From positions 3,782,001 through 3,846,000 of the forward strand of contig NZ_VFPQ01000001.1 in the NCBI RefSeq assembly GCF_006716785.1: a stretch of DNA of 64,000 bases, in the 5' to 3' direction. Each line of letters opens with the position of its first letter. Within the stretch, counting starts at the first letter, position 1. Positions 7,573-16,817 of the stretch are shown here, piece by piece. The notes under the pieces were generated by a model. The model was not told the origin of the DNA and did no database searches. It saw only the letters and a list, made by a program, of their open reading frames with translations. This DNA comes from Thermopolyspora flexuosa (GTDB lineage: Bacteria > Actinomycetota > Actinomycetes > Streptosporangiales > Streptosporangiaceae). Position numbers and translations under genes: made by a program.

Positions 7573-8086
7573 GTTTCTAAGTCTCAGCCTTCCTGTCGTC
7601 CTGCGCGCAGCCCTGCGCTCGCGCCCTGGCGCACCCCCGGCCGACGCGTCCGCGCCCGCCGGGCGCCGAAGGGCTCTGGCCGCCCGGCGGCCGATCCCGT
7701 ACCTCGGCCTTCACGGCCGCGGCCGGACCAAGCCGGTCTCGGCCGACACCACGCCTGCCGACGCGGATCGAGCGCGCCGTACGCGCGACCGGAGAGCGCG
7801 TGGCGGCGGACGCACCGTGCGGGATGGAGGGCGGTGGGTCGTCCTGGCCGCCGGTAAATCGCGCGGTCGCCTTGTGCCGCACGCGGCGCCGGGCATGGGG
7901 ATGGGCACGGCGGCCGACACGGCGCACGCCGCCCGTGGTGCGAGGCCGCGACGCTCGTGGCGTCACGGGCGCATGGCCGGGACGGAGGCGGCGGGGCGGA
8001 ATTCGGTACCGCCCATCTGTGGCGACATGTGAGGATGATAGACAGTTATCCCCTTATCACCTGTTGCGTCACTGGAGCGGTGAGGC
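7573..8086. other. 514-bp divergent intergenic region
   Basis: Lies between the phosphoesterase and lysE-family genes. All frames give Arg/Pro-rich translations without domain character, so I see no gene. The last 60 bp are less GC-rich (around gttatccccttatcacc) and probably contain the promoter of the downstream gene. Confidence 0.5.
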
Positions 8087-8767
8087 ATGTTCTTCGGCAT
8101 CACGGATCTGTGGACCTACGTCATCGGAGCGTTCCTCATCATCCTGATGCCCGGGCCCAACTCCCTGCTCGTGCTCGCGACCGCCGCCCGCGACGGGGTC
8201 CGCAAGGGGTACCGCGCCGCCGCCGGGGTCTTCGTCGGCGACACCGTGCTGATGGTGTTGTCCGCGGCGGGCGTGGCCTCACTGCTCAAGTCGCACCCGC
8301 TGCTCTTCGCGATCGTCAAGTACGCCGGTGCGGTCTACCTCGGCTGGATCGGCCTGCAGATGCTGCGCGCGGCGTGGCGGGCGTGGCGCGCGCCCAAGAC
8401 CGAGGTCGCCGCCGGGCCCGCCGAGGAGCCGGGTCAGGCGATCGCCGCGGCCGATGGCCGGAACGGTGACCCGTTCCGCCGGGCGCTCCTGATCAGCCTG
8501 CTCAACCCCAAGGCGATCCTCTTCTTCGTCTCGTTCTTCATCCAGTTCGTCGACCCGTCGTACAGCTCGCCCGCGCTGTCCTTCCTCATCCTCGGCGCGA
8601 TCCTGCAGTTCTTCAGCATCTCGTACCTGAGCGTGCTGATCTTCGGCGGCACCTTCCTCGCCACGCAGTTCCGGCGGCGCCGCAAGCTGTCGGCCGGCAT
8701 GACCTCGACGGTGGGGGCGCTGTTCCTCGGATTCGGCGCGAAGCTGGCCACCGCCAGCCTCGCCTGA
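8087..8767 (+). CDS. LysE/RhtB family amino-acid exporter
   Basis: A 226-residue inner-membrane protein with the family signature near the N-terminus (LIILMPGPNSLLVLATAARDG) and about six hydrophobic segments. A charged loop of about 40 residues interrupts the middle, longer than in small members. The motif LLISLLNPKAILFFVSFF around residue 140 is typical. The family exports amino acids or related metabolites; the substrate cannot be assigned. The ATG follows a GGAG-like element. It is probably monocistronic. Confidence 0.9.
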   Translation: MFFGITDLWTYVIGAFLIILMPGPNSLLVLATAARDGVRKGYRAAAGVFVGDTVLMVLSAAGVASLLKSHPLLFAIVKYAGAVYLGWIGLQMLRAAWRAWRAPKTEVAAGPAEEPGQAIAAADGRNGDPFRRALLISLLNPKAILFFVSFFIQFVDPSYSSPALSFLILGAILQFFSISYLSVLIFGGTFLATQFRRRRKLSAGMTSTVGALFLGFGAKLATASLA

Positions 8768-9013
8768 CCGCCCCGGCCGCCCGGCCGTACCCCCGCGCCT
8801 CCTTCCCGTGCCGCGGTGGGCTCCTGCGTTTCCAGCGGAGCTTTACCGTTTCAGGCATCAATTGTGGCTAAAGCGTGATACTTGGGCTGCTGTTGCCGTA
8901 AGGTGTGCGATGCGCGTCGCCGGTGGGCGTCGCCGGTCGTCGTGACGACCCCGCCACCGGGTAGACGACGAAATCGTGACGCCCGAATCCCGTCTTCTCC
9001 GTGGAGCAGCAGC

Positions 9014-9667
9014 ATGACGCACCCGTCGTCCGTGGTTCTCCCCCGGATGACCGCGCTGATCAGGCAGGCCATTCCCCGGCTGCTGGAGGGTGTGGTGGCG
9101 CCGCTGGTGGTCTTCTACGCGGCGCTCGCCGCGCTGGGGCTGACCGGCGCGCTGATCGCCGCCGTGGCCTGGGTGTACGCGGGTGTCGGCTGGCGGCTGA
9201 TCCGGCGCCGGCCGGTGCCCGGCACGATGCTGCTCGCCGCGATCGCGATCACGGCGCGGGCCGCGCTCGGCTGGTGGACCGGCAGCGCCGTGGTCTACTT
9301 CATCCAGCCGGAGCTCGGCACGATCTGCATCGCGTTCGCCTTCCTCGCCTCGGTACGGCTGCGCCGTCCGCTGGTCGAGCGGCTCACCTGCGACTACATC
9401 CACCTGCCCGCGTTCGTGCTGCGGCACGAACGGGTGCGGCGGTTCTTCGCGCGGATCACCCTGCTCTGGGCGTTCGTGCTGCTCACCAACTCGGTGATGA
9501 GCATCTGGCTGCTGCTCAACCAGTCGATCGGCACCTACCTGATCGTGCGCACCGCCGCCATCGCCGTGATCAGCGGCACGGCCGCGGCGTTCTCGGTGCT
9601 CGCCTTCCTCCGGCTGTTGCGCCGCCTGCACCTGGAGGCGCCGAAGGCCCTCGCCGCCGCGGCGTAG
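9014..9667 (+). CDS. VC0807-like integral membrane protein
   Basis: A 217-residue polytopic protein with five or six hydrophobic segments. The start at 9014 is chosen because the residues before it are Arg/Cys-rich and implausible and the membrane part begins soon after. The layout, with short basic loops (RLIRRRPVPG, RRPLVERLTCDYIHLP), resembles the VC0807 family seen in many actinobacteria, whose function is unknown. A larger start at 8882 is possible but unlikely. Confidence 0.6.
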   Translation: MTHPSSVVLPRMTALIRQAIPRLLEGVVAPLVVFYAALAALGLTGALIAAVAWVYAGVGWRLIRRRPVPGTMLLAAIAITARAALGWWTGSAVVYFIQPELGTICIAFAFLASVRLRRPLVERLTCDYIHLPAFVLRHERVRRFFARITLLWAFVLLTNSVMSIWLLLNQSIGTYLIVRTAAIAVISGTAAAFSVLAFLRLLRRLHLEAPKALAAAA

Positions 9668-9856
9668 GGGTACCGGTCACGCGCGACGGCCGCATCAGGG
9701 AAGATTTCAGGGTGCACGGATGGCGAACTCGGGGGGATCCCGCATAGGCATGGCGGCCCTGTGGCGGCACGCTGGTGCATGCCGCCGGGACGCCGCCTCC
9801 CGGTTCGAGATCGACGAAACAGACCCAACCGCCGACAAGACCGGAGTGCGACCCCC

Positions 9857-10525
9857 GTGTCCCAAGCCATCCTTGACTTCCTCCACCAGGCGATCGCGTC
9901 CCCCTGGCTGTACGTGGCGATCTTCGCGATCGCGGTGGTGGACGCCTTCTTCCCGGCCGTGCCGAGCGAGACCGCGGTGATCACCGCGGGGGTGTTCGCC
10001 GCGTCGACGGGAACCCCCGAGGTCCCGCTGGTCATCGCCGTCGCGGCGGTCGGCGCCTTCCTCGGAGACCACATCTCGTACCTGCTCGGCAGGTCCTCGA
10101 TCGGGCGGCTGCGCCGGCGCGGGCGGGCGCAGGCGGTGTTCGACTGGGCCGACCGGGCGCTCCGGGAACGCGGCGGCCTCGTGCTGGTGATCGCCCGCTA
10201 CATCCCGGGCGGGCGCACCGCGACCACGATCACCGCGGGCGCGGTGAGCTACTCGCGCCGCCGGTTCGCGTTCTTCGACGCGATCGCCGCGATCTCCTGG
10301 GGCTGCTACGCGGTGGCGATCGGCTACGTGGGCGGCGCGGCGTTCGAGAACGACCCGATCAGGGGCCTGCTGCTCGGCTTCGCCATCGCGATCGGGGTGA
10401 CGATCGTCGTCGAGGTGGTCCGGTACGTCCGGCGCCGGAGGACCCGGCGCGCGGCGGCGGCGGCGCGGAACGCGGACGAGATGGAGGAACCCGCCAAACT
10501 CGCCACCGGCGTGTCAGCCGAGTAG
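9857..10525 (+). CDS. DedA family (SNARE-associated) membrane protein
   Basis: A 222-residue protein starting at GTG 9857. It has the family features FFPAVPSETAVITAG near residue 35, a re-entrant segment, and RYIPGGRTATTITAG near residue 115, where the conserved arginine and GG are expected. DedA proteins act in membrane homeostasis, and some are involved in lipid-carrier recycling. The C-terminal tail is charged and cytoplasmic. About 190 bp separate it from the upstream gene on the same strand. Confidence 0.88.
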   Translation: MSQAILDFLHQAIASPWLYVAIFAIAVVDAFFPAVPSETAVITAGVFAASTGTPEVPLVIAVAAVGAFLGDHISYLLGRSSIGRLRRRGRAQAVFDWADRALRERGGLVLVIARYIPGGRTATTITAGAVSYSRRRFAFFDAIAAISWGCYAVAIGYVGGAAFENDPIRGLLLGFAIAIGVTIVVEVVRYVRRRRTRRAAAAARNADEMEEPAKLATGVSAE

Positions 10526-10585
10526 TGCACGCGCCGACATTCCTCCAAAATGTGGGCGTATCTCTACAAACGGGGTGAAAATTTC

Positions 10586-11314
10586 ATGGGATGCGCTCTC
10601 GTAACCGGCGCCTCGCGGGGGCTCGGGGCGGCCATCGCCGAACGGCTGGCGGCGGACGGCTGGCCGGTCGTGGTGAACTACGCCCATGACACCGCCGGGG
10701 CCACGGCCGTGGTCGACCGGATCACCGCGCAGGGGAACACCGCGCGGGCCGCGCGCTTCGACGTGACCGACGAGGGGTCCGTCCGCCAGGGGATCGACGA
10801 GATCCTGCGGACCTGGGGGCCGATCAGCGTGGTGGTGAACAACGCCACCGGCCCGCAGCCGGAGATCCCGCTCGAGAAGCAGACCTGGCAGGACCACCTC
10901 GACCAGCTCCGCTTCTTCGTCAAGGCCCCGCTGCTGATCCTGCAGGCCGTGCTGCCCGGCATGCGCGCGGCCGGCTCCGGGGCGATCATCAACATCGGCA
11001 GCGAGGTCACCGACCTGGGCAACGCCGAGTTCGGCCACTACGTCGCCGCGAAGGCCGCGATGCACGGCCTCACCCGCTCGTGGGCGCGGGAGCTCGGCCC
11101 GCTCGGCATCACCGTCAACACCGTCGAGCCCGGCTGGATCCCCGTGGAGCGCCACGCCGGCCTCGACACCTCCGAGTACCAGGCCGGTGTGCTCCTCGGG
11201 CGCATGGGCAGACCCGCCGACGTCGCCGAGGCCGTCGCGTTCCTCGCCTCCCCCGGCGCCCGGTTCATCACCGGCCAGCGCCTCGCCGTCAACGGCGGCA
11301 AGACCATGAGCTGA
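10586..11314 (+). CDS. short-chain dehydrogenase/reductase (FabG-like)
   Basis: A 242-residue soluble oxidoreductase of classical SDR length. TGASRGLG near residue 6 is the NAD(P)-binding glycine motif. NNATG matches the NNAG structural motif with T in place of G at the fourth position. Ser in NIGSEV and Tyr/Lys in YVAAK form the catalytic set, and PGWI and the C-terminal GQRLAVNGG follow. It resembles 3-oxoacyl-ACP reductases and related enzymes, but its substrate cannot be assigned. ATG 10586 follows GGGGTGAAA. It lies 60 bp after the DedA gene. Confidence 0.88.
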   Translation: MGCALVTGASRGLGAAIAERLAADGWPVVVNYAHDTAGATAVVDRITAQGNTARAARFDVTDEGSVRQGIDEILRTWGPISVVVNNATGPQPEIPLEKQTWQDHLDQLRFFVKAPLLILQAVLPGMRAAGSGAIINIGSEVTDLGNAEFGHYVAAKAAMHGLTRSWARELGPLGITVNTVEPGWIPVERHAGLDTSEYQAGVLLGRMGRPADVAEAVAFLASPGARFITGQRLAVNGGKTMS

Positions 11315-11651
11315 CCTCCGGGCCACCGCGCCCGCCGATCCGGCCCTGCCGTCGGGCACGTGGCCGCCACCCCCTCCGCGCCCGATTCGGCGCGATCACC
11401 ACCGGCGCGGCGGGTCGGGTCACGGCCGGTTCGCGGGTCACCGTCGCCCGACGTCACGGGCGAGCCGGGGCGGGCGGGGCGGAGCGTGGCGAGGCCCTCC
11501 CGCCCATCCGGCAGGCGGTCGGATGGGCGGGCGACGAGGTCCTCGCGTCTTCCGCGGCGCGACGGCACCGTGCCGTGGACTCCGGTGTCCGGATCGGCGC
11601 CGGTCCACGGCCGGGCGCCGCCGTGGGCACGCCGGGCCACGGCTCAGCAGG
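11315..11651. other. 337-bp intergenic region between convergent genes
   Basis: I see no open frame with protein character, no tRNA and no clear terminator hairpin here. Confidence 0.4.
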
Positions 11652-12104
11652 TCAGGCGGCCACGGCGCGCCGTACCAGCGCGGTGATCTGCTCCTCCACC
11701 TCGGGGGTCACCTTGGTCAGCGCGAACGCGGTCGGCCACATCGTGCCCTCGTCCAGCTTCGCGACGTCGTTGAAGCCGAGGGTCGCGTACCGCGTCTTGA
11801 ACTTCGCCGCGGGCTGGAAGAAGCAGAGGACCTTGCCGTCGAGCGCGTAGGCGGGCATGCCGTACCAGAGCCGCGGCGCGAGCTCCGGGGAAGTGGACTT
11901 GACGATGGCGTGGATGCGCTCGGCCATCTCCCGGTCCGCGTCCTCGAAGGTGGCGATCTTCTCGACCACCTCGCGCTCGGCCTGCGCCGCCTTCTCCGCG
12001 CGGGAGCCGGTACGGCGGGCCGCCCGCTTCTGCTCCTCGGCGTGCTCCTTCATCGCGGCCCGCTCCTCGGCGGTGAACCCCTCGTACCCGCTGTTCTTGG
12101 CCAT
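11652..12104 (-). CDS. DUF1801 (YdhG-like) family protein
   Basis: A 150-residue soluble protein. The first 45 residues are a charged helical segment (EERAAMKEHAEEQKRAARR). The rest carries the DUF1801 pattern: APRLWYGMPAYALDGKVLCF and then FKTRYATLGFNDVAKLDEG. Some family members have been described as iron-related chaperones, but no general function is established. ATG 12104 is preceded by GGGAGCAAGG. The family call is good, the function unknown. Confidence 0.8.
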   Translation of the reverse strand: MAKNSGYEGFTAEERAAMKEHAEEQKRAARRTGSRAEKAAQAEREVVEKIATFEDADREMAERIHAIVKSTSPELAPRLWYGMPAYALDGKVLCFFQPAAKFKTRYATLGFNDVAKLDEGTMWPTAFALTKVTPEVEEQITALVRRAVAA

Positions 12105-12404
12105 GGTCCTTGCTCCCATCCTGTGATCGGTCATCGGTTCGCGCCGTTGCCGGGCCCGGTCGGTCCTCTGCCCGGACGCGCGTGGCGGCAACGGCCCATG
12201 CGGTCCCGCTCCCCACGGGAGGGGTCGGTCCCATGTCGTTCCGGCCTGGGCAAACGACCTCGGTCGCACCCTGCGTCGCGTGCGCGGGCCAGGGGGCGCC
12301 CTGCCCCGGGGAGCCGGTCCTGCGCCCCCGCGGCCGCACCGGCGCGCGGCGCACGTCTCCCCCGGGCCCCCGCTGCCGGCGCGGTCACCGGGTAGAGAGA
12401 CCCC
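12105..12404. other. 300-bp divergent intergenic region
   Basis: Separates the DUF1801 and LigD-like genes and must hold both promoters. No motif stands out. Confidence 0.4.
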
Positions 12405-13397
12405 ATGACGGCTGACCGACTCGCCGAATACCGGGACAGACGCGACCGCGAGCGCACGCCCGAGCCCGTGCCCGCCACGGGCCCGCTCCCCACCGGCGGG
12501 GACGACACGTTCGTCATCCAGGAGCACCACGCCCGCCGGCTGCACTGGGATCTGCGCCTGGAGCGGGACGGCGTGCTCGTGTCGTGGGCGGTGCCCAAAG
12601 GGCTGCCGCGCACCCCGGCGGACAACCGCCTCGCGGTGCACACCGAGGACCATCCGCTGGAGTACGCGGCGTTCGCGGGGGAGATCCCCCGCGGGGAGTA
12701 CGGCGCCGGCCGGGTGCTGATCTGGGATCGCGGCAGGTACGAGACGGAGAAGTGGACCGACCGCGAGGTGAAGGTCGTGCTCCACGGCTCGCGGGTGTCC
12801 GGACGGTACGTGCTGTTCCGGACCCGCGGGCGCAACTGGCTGATCCACCGCATGGACCCGCCGGCCGATCCCGCCGAGGAGCCGCTCCCCCGCGCCGTCG
12901 CGCCCATGCGGGCGGTACGGCGCTCGCGTCCGCCGGACGATCCGGAGCGCCACGCGTTCGAGTTCGCCTGGGGCGGGCGGCGCGTGCTCGCCTACGTGGA
13001 GGGCGGCCAGGTGCGGCTCACCGACGCCGACGGCGCGGACGTGACCCGGGAGTATCCCGGGCTCCGCGGGCTCGGCGAGCAGCTCGGCGCGCGGCCCGCG
13101 GTGCTCGACGGGGAGGTCACGGACCAGATGGGCGCCGCCACCTACGTGATCTTCGATCTGCTGTACCTCGACGGGCACGCGCTGTTCGGCGAGCCGTACC
13201 GCCGGCGCCGGGAGCTGCTCGACGGGCTCGGCCTGGTCGGCCCGCACTGGCAGACCGCCCCGAGTTTCACCGGCGCGGACGCGGCCGTGCGGCAGGTGGC
13301 GCGCGAGCGCGGCCTGCCCGGGGTCGTCGCCAAACGCCTCGACTCCCGCTACGAACCGGGCACCGACTCGGAGGCGTGGCTGCTGGTGCCCGGCTGA
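12405..13397 (+). CDS. LigD-type 3'-phosphoesterase fused to a degenerate ligase adenylation domain
   Basis: A 330-residue protein. Residues about 30-155 form a LigD phosphoesterase domain with its metal and active-site motifs intact: QEHHARRLHWDLRLE, EDHPLEYAAFAGEIPRGEYG and VLIWDRGRYE. This domain trims 3' ends during bacterial end joining. Residues about 185-330 align with an ATP-dependent ligase adenylation domain (VLDGEV, YVIFDLLYLDG, GVVAKRLDSRYEPG), but motif I (KxDG) reads AWGG, so the adenylated lysine is absent. The chain ends just after motif V (WLLV) with no OB-fold. It is therefore probably a phosphoesterase with a non-catalytic ligase-like module. No Ku or polymerase gene lies nearby. 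Confidence 0.85.
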   Translation: MTADRLAEYRDRRDRERTPEPVPATGPLPTGGDDTFVIQEHHARRLHWDLRLERDGVLVSWAVPKGLPRTPADNRLAVHTEDHPLEYAAFAGEIPRGEYGAGRVLIWDRGRYETEKWTDREVKVVLHGSRVSGRYVLFRTRGRNWLIHRMDPPADPAEEPLPRAVAPMRAVRRSRPPDDPERHAFEFAWGGRRVLAYVEGGQVRLTDADGADVTREYPGLRGLGEQLGARPAVLDGEVTDQMGAATYVIFDLLYLDGHALFGEPYRRRRELLDGLGLVGPHWQTAPSFTGADAAVRQVARERGLPGVVAKRLDSRYEPGTDSEAWLLVPG

Positions 13398-13414
13398 CCG
13401 CCGGATCGCCGCCA

Positions 13415-14572
13415 TCAGGGCGCCTCCTCCAGGTGCACGCGATGGCGCAGGGCGTCGGGGCGGCAGAAGCGGGCCATCGCCTCCGCCTCGGCGAGCAGCG
13501 CGTCGCGGGCCGCCCGCGGCACGGGCTCGAGCGGGGTGAGCGTGACGACCGCCTCCTCGCGGCGGGTGGCGTCGACCGACCAGATGCCCGCGACCATGCC
13601 GTCCACCAGGAAGGACGCCCTCACCTGGCCGTTGCGCTTGCAGAACACCTCGTCCCGGTGCCGGTCCGGCAGGATGCGGTCGCGGTGCGCGGGCCGGTAG
13701 GCGAGCAGCACGCTGTCGAACCAGGCCAGCAGGCGCACCGGGGCCTCGACGTCGGGGCCGGGCCGCGGGGCGTCGGGCAGGTCGTACAGCATGCGGCCCG
13801 CCTCGTCGGCGAACACGACCAGGTCGTCCATGGCGCGCAGGGCGGCACGCACCGGGGTGAGGTTCCAGCCGATCCAGTTCGCGACGTCCTCGGCCGCGGC
13901 GGGACCGAAGGCGGCGAGGTGGCGGCGGATCACGGTGCGCAGCGCCTCGTCCGGCTCCGGCCCCTCGGTGACCGGCGCGGCCTGCAGCGCGGTCGGGGTG
14001 CGGCCGTCCCAGCGGCCGTCCCGTGGCACCCGCACCAGCCACACCTTGCCGCAGAACGGCCGCCAGCCCCGCTCGCGCTGGTACCTCAGCTCGGCGTCCC
14101 GGAACACGCCCGGGTTGCGTGCCACCCAGGATTCGATGAACGCGCACACCTCCGCCACGGTGCGCGGCCGGGCGGTGTGGGCGAGCAGCTCCGCCCGCAG
14201 CTCGGCCACGGGCGCGGCCGGTGGCGGATCGGTGCGGTTGCGCCACTGGGAGACCGCCGAGGCGCCGGTGACCACCGCGTACGCGGGGTGGTCCGCGGCG
14301 GGGACGGTGTGGATGGTGCCGCGCAGCAGCGTGCCGGTCAGCAGCGCGCCGGAGGCGTGGGCGGCGAACGGGGCGCCGGGCGGGCACGGGGTGGTGCGGC
14401 TCCACAGCGCCGGGCCGAGCGACGGCCAGTACTGCATCTGCAGCGCGCCGACCCGCCCGACCGCCGCGGCCGGTGCGAGGGGCAACCGGTCGAGCAGGCC
14501 CTGGCGTGCCAGCAGGGCCCGGTTGAGCTCGCGGCGGGTGAGGGTCCGTGCGGCGGTCTTCGGCTCGTCCAC
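13415..14572 (-). CDS. winged-helix DNA-binding domain protein (HTH_42/YcaQ-like)
   Basis: A 385-residue protein if it starts at GTG 14572; there is no strong ribosome-binding site, and earlier in-frame starts reach 14749. The region before 14572 is Arg/Ala-rich and looks non-coding. Family features are RRELNRALLARQGLLDRL near the start, ALQMQYWPSLGPALWSRT, the TIHTVPAADHP block, RPFCGKVWLVRVPRDGRW in the middle and WFDSVLLAYRPAHRDRILP near residue 295. In other members the family acts as DNA glycosylases for crosslinks (YcaQ/AlkX branch) or has unknown roles. It converges on the LigD-like gene, so a DNA-repair pairing is possible but not shown. Confidence 0.75.
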   Translation of the reverse strand: MDEPKTAARTLTRRELNRALLARQGLLDRLPLAPAAAVGRVGALQMQYWPSLGPALWSRTTPCPPGAPFAAHASGALLTGTLLRGTIHTVPAADHPAYAVVTGASAVSQWRNRTDPPPAAPVAELRAELLAHTARPRTVAEVCAFIESWVARNPGVFRDAELRYQRERGWRPFCGKVWLVRVPRDGRWDGRTPTALQAAPVTEGPEPDEALRTVIRRHLAAFGPAAAEDVANWIGWNLTPVRAALRAMDDLVVFADEAGRMLYDLPDAPRPGPDVEAPVRLLAWFDSVLLAYRPAHRDRILPDRHRDEVFCKRNGQVRASFLVDGMVAGIWSVDATRREEAVVTLTPLEPVPRAARDALLAEAEAMARFCRPDALRHRVHLEEAP

Positions 14573-15072
14573 GTGAGCGAGAGTAGGCCGCGGGTCCGAC
14601 AATTCCCGGCGCGCCGGACGGACCGCCGCGAAGGACCACGGGACCGGCCGCGCCGCCCCAAGGCGGCGCCCGGCGGCGAGATCCCGCACCGCCGCGCGTG
14701 TGCCGGCCGGGCGGTGAACCGCCGCGGCCCGGTCCGCCCCGAATTCCACGGCGCGCGGGCCGTGCCGACCGCCCGAGGCGAAAATACCACCGGGTGGTAT
14801 CGGCCGCCTTCCGGGTAATGCCGGTGCTTTCCCACGGCCGCATATCGCTCGTGTGACCTTCGTCTCACCAATCTTTTCTCATCCGGCCGTTCGCGTCAGG
14901 ATATGGTCACCGGCCGAAGCCCACGGAACCCGCCGAAATCGGTCGGTGCGCTCTCCCCTTTTCCTCACCCGCGTCACGCGGTCATCCGGCCTGTCCAGGT
15001 GCGGCGGCCAGATATTCACAAGTGAATCCATGAAAAAAGCCGGACGGACCGGAGTCCGGCGCGGAGGTACCG
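14573..15072. other. 500-bp divergent region before the carbonic anhydrase
   Basis: The left part could be an N-terminal extension of the winged-helix gene. The right part (from about 14,800) is less GC-rich and probably carries the carbonic anhydrase promoter. A GGAGGT ribosome-binding site at 15063-15068 fixes the next start. Confidence 0.4.
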
Positions 15073-15567
15073 ATGAGCGTCACCGATGAACTCGTCGCGA
15101 ACGCCGAGAAGTACGGCCCCCAATTGAGCGGGCTCCGCCCTCCGGCACGGCCCGCCAAGCAGGTGGCGGTGATCTGCTGCATGGACGCCCGGATCAACGT
15201 GTACAAGCTGCTCGGACTCGCCGAGGGGGACGCCCACGTCATCTGCAACGCGGGCGGCGTGGTGACCGCGGACGAGCGGCGCAGCCTGGCGATCAGTCAG
15301 CGAATGCTCGGCACCCGGGAGATCATTCTCATTCACCACACCGACTGCGGAATGCAGAAGTTCACCGACGACTCGTTCAAGCGGCAGATCGAGGAGGAGG
15401 TCGGCGTCAAACCCGACTGGGCGGTCGAGTCCTTCACCGACCTCGAGGCCGACGTCATCCAGTCGATCAACCGCATCAAGGCCGATCCGTGCATTCCGTA
15501 CAAGGACTCGATCCGCGGATTCGTATACGAGGTGGAAACCGGAAGGCTGCGGGAGGTCCGCCCCTGA
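15073..15567 (+). CDS. beta-carbonic anhydrase
   Basis: A 164-residue zinc enzyme that interconverts CO2 and bicarbonate in the cytoplasm. Zinc ligands are recognisable: Cys in VICCMDAR near residue 36 with the Asp/Arg dyad, and His/Cys in HHTDCGM near residue 92. Length and motifs fit the short actinobacterial beta class (Rv1284-like). The ATG follows GGAGGTACCG. It faces an XdhC-like gene across a perfect terminator hairpin and appears monocistronic. Confidence 0.93.
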   Translation: MSVTDELVANAEKYGPQLSGLRPPARPAKQVAVICCMDARINVYKLLGLAEGDAHVICNAGGVVTADERRSLAISQRMLGTREIILIHHTDCGMQKFTDDSFKRQIEEEVGVKPDWAVESFTDLEADVIQSINRIKADPCIPYKDSIRGFVYEVETGRLREVRP

Positions 15568-15702
15568 GCCCGGGCGCCGCCGCAGGCGTCCCGCGCCTTT
15601 TCCGGTAAATAACCGCGGACACCGGTCACGGCCGGTTCCGGCCGTCACACGCGGCCCGTGAATTTCCGCGACAGCACTGGAAAAAGGGTCCGCTCACGAA
15701 AT

Positions 15703-15738
15703 CGCCGCACGGTCGCGGATCACGGCGACCGTGCGGCG
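15703..15738. terminator. bidirectional terminator between the carbonic anhydrase and XdhC-like genes
   Basis: CGCCGCACGGTCGC at 15703-15716 pairs over 14 bp without mismatch with 15725-15738, around an 8-nt loop. It lies between two convergent genes, so it can serve both. Confidence 0.7.
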
Positions 15739-15768
15739 TCGTGCACCGGACGCCCCCGCGGCGGGCGG

Positions 15769-16764
15769 TCAGGCGTTGATCGCGCCCGTGGTGTCCCGCA
15801 GCGGCACGGGGGCGCGGCCGGAGAGCACGGAGAGGATCTCGGCGCAGACGGCGAGGGCGGTCTCCTCCGGGCTGCGGGCGCCGAGGTCGAGCCCGACCGG
15901 CCCGCGGATCGAGGCGATCTTCTCGTCGGACACGCCCTCGGCGCGCAGCCGCTCGGCCCGGGACTCCTGGGTGTGCCGGGCGCCGAGCGCGCCCACGTAC
16001 GGGATCCCGGCCTCGAGGGCCGCGGTGAGCGCCGGGGTGTCGATCGCCGGGTCGTGGCTGAGCACGACGAGGCAGGTGTTGGCGGCGTAGCGGGCGACCG
16101 CCTCGGCCGCGGTCGGCACCGACTCGCCCTCCCAGCGCAGCAGCCGCGCCTGCCGCACCAGCGCGGCGCCGAGCTCGCCGCCGCCGACCACGAGCAGGTG
16201 CGGCGGCGCCGCCGCGGTCTCCACCAGGTAGTCCGCGCCCGCGGCCGTGACGATCTCCCGGGTGCCGCGGTTCTTCGCCAGCCGCCTGCGGGCGACGTCG
16301 AGCACCTCGCCGGGCACCTCGCCGCCGTCCGGGCCCGGGTGGACCGCGCCGTCCGGGGTCACCGCCGTGCTCGGGCCGGGGGCGTCGCCGAGCGGCGTGA
16401 CCAGCGCCGCACCCTGGGGGCGTTCGATCGCCTCCCACCAGGCGGGCGGCAGGTCCACGACGGGCTGGAACAGCAGCCGGGCCCGCCCGCCGCAGGCGAG
16501 ACCCGCGCTCACCGCGGCGTCCTCGGACAGCTCGACGTCGAGCAGCCGGGCCCGGCCGTCGTCGATCACCTCGCGGGCGGTGGCGGAGACCGCCGCGTCG
16601 GCGGCCCCGCCGTACAGGTCGCCGGCCCGCTCGCCCTTGGCGCTGATCGCGAGGGCGGCGTCGGCCCGGCGGGCGCCCAGGCCGCTCTCGGCGACCGGAC
16701 GCACCACCGCGCCGGCCACCTGTTCCTCCCGCCACCGTCGCACCGTGCGAACAATGTCACGCAT
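15769..16764 (-). CDS. XdhC/CoxI family protein
   Basis: A 331-residue protein of the family that inserts or protects molybdenum cofactor in xanthine dehydrogenase-type enzymes. The N-terminal part has the XdhC_CoxI pattern (EVIDDGRARLLDVELSED, LACGGRARLLFQPV). The C-terminal part has a Rossmann-like domain: LLVVGGGELGAALVRQARLL, VVLSHDPAIDTPALTAAL, PYVGALGARHTQESR and GLDLGARSPEETALAV. No molybdenum hydroxylase subunit is in the window, so its partner is elsewhere or it has another role. It follows the LLM oxidoreductase by about 50 bp and may be the last gene of the polyamine cluster. Confidence 0.85.
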   Translation of the reverse strand: MRDIVRTVRRWREEQVAGAVVRPVAESGLGARRADAALAISAKGERAGDLYGGAADAAVSATAREVIDDGRARLLDVELSEDAAVSAGLACGGRARLLFQPVVDLPPAWWEAIERPQGAALVTPLGDAPGPSTAVTPDGAVHPGPDGGEVPGEVLDVARRRLAKNRGTREIVTAAGADYLVETAAAPPHLLVVGGGELGAALVRQARLLRWEGESVPTAAEAVARYAANTCLVVLSHDPAIDTPALTAALEAGIPYVGALGARHTQESRAERLRAEGVSDEKIASIRGPVGLDLGARSPEETALAVCAEILSVLSGRAPVPLRDTTGAINA

Positions 16765-16817
16765 TGGCCCATTATCCGCCGCGGTGCGCAGGGTCCCACA
16801 GGGTCCCGCGGAGCGTG

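Noticed and set aside
11652-14843. A continuous minus-strand frame of more than 1000 codons
   Set aside because: It is the DUF1801 gene extended upstream through the shadow of the LigD-like and winged-helix genes, with no domain in the extension.
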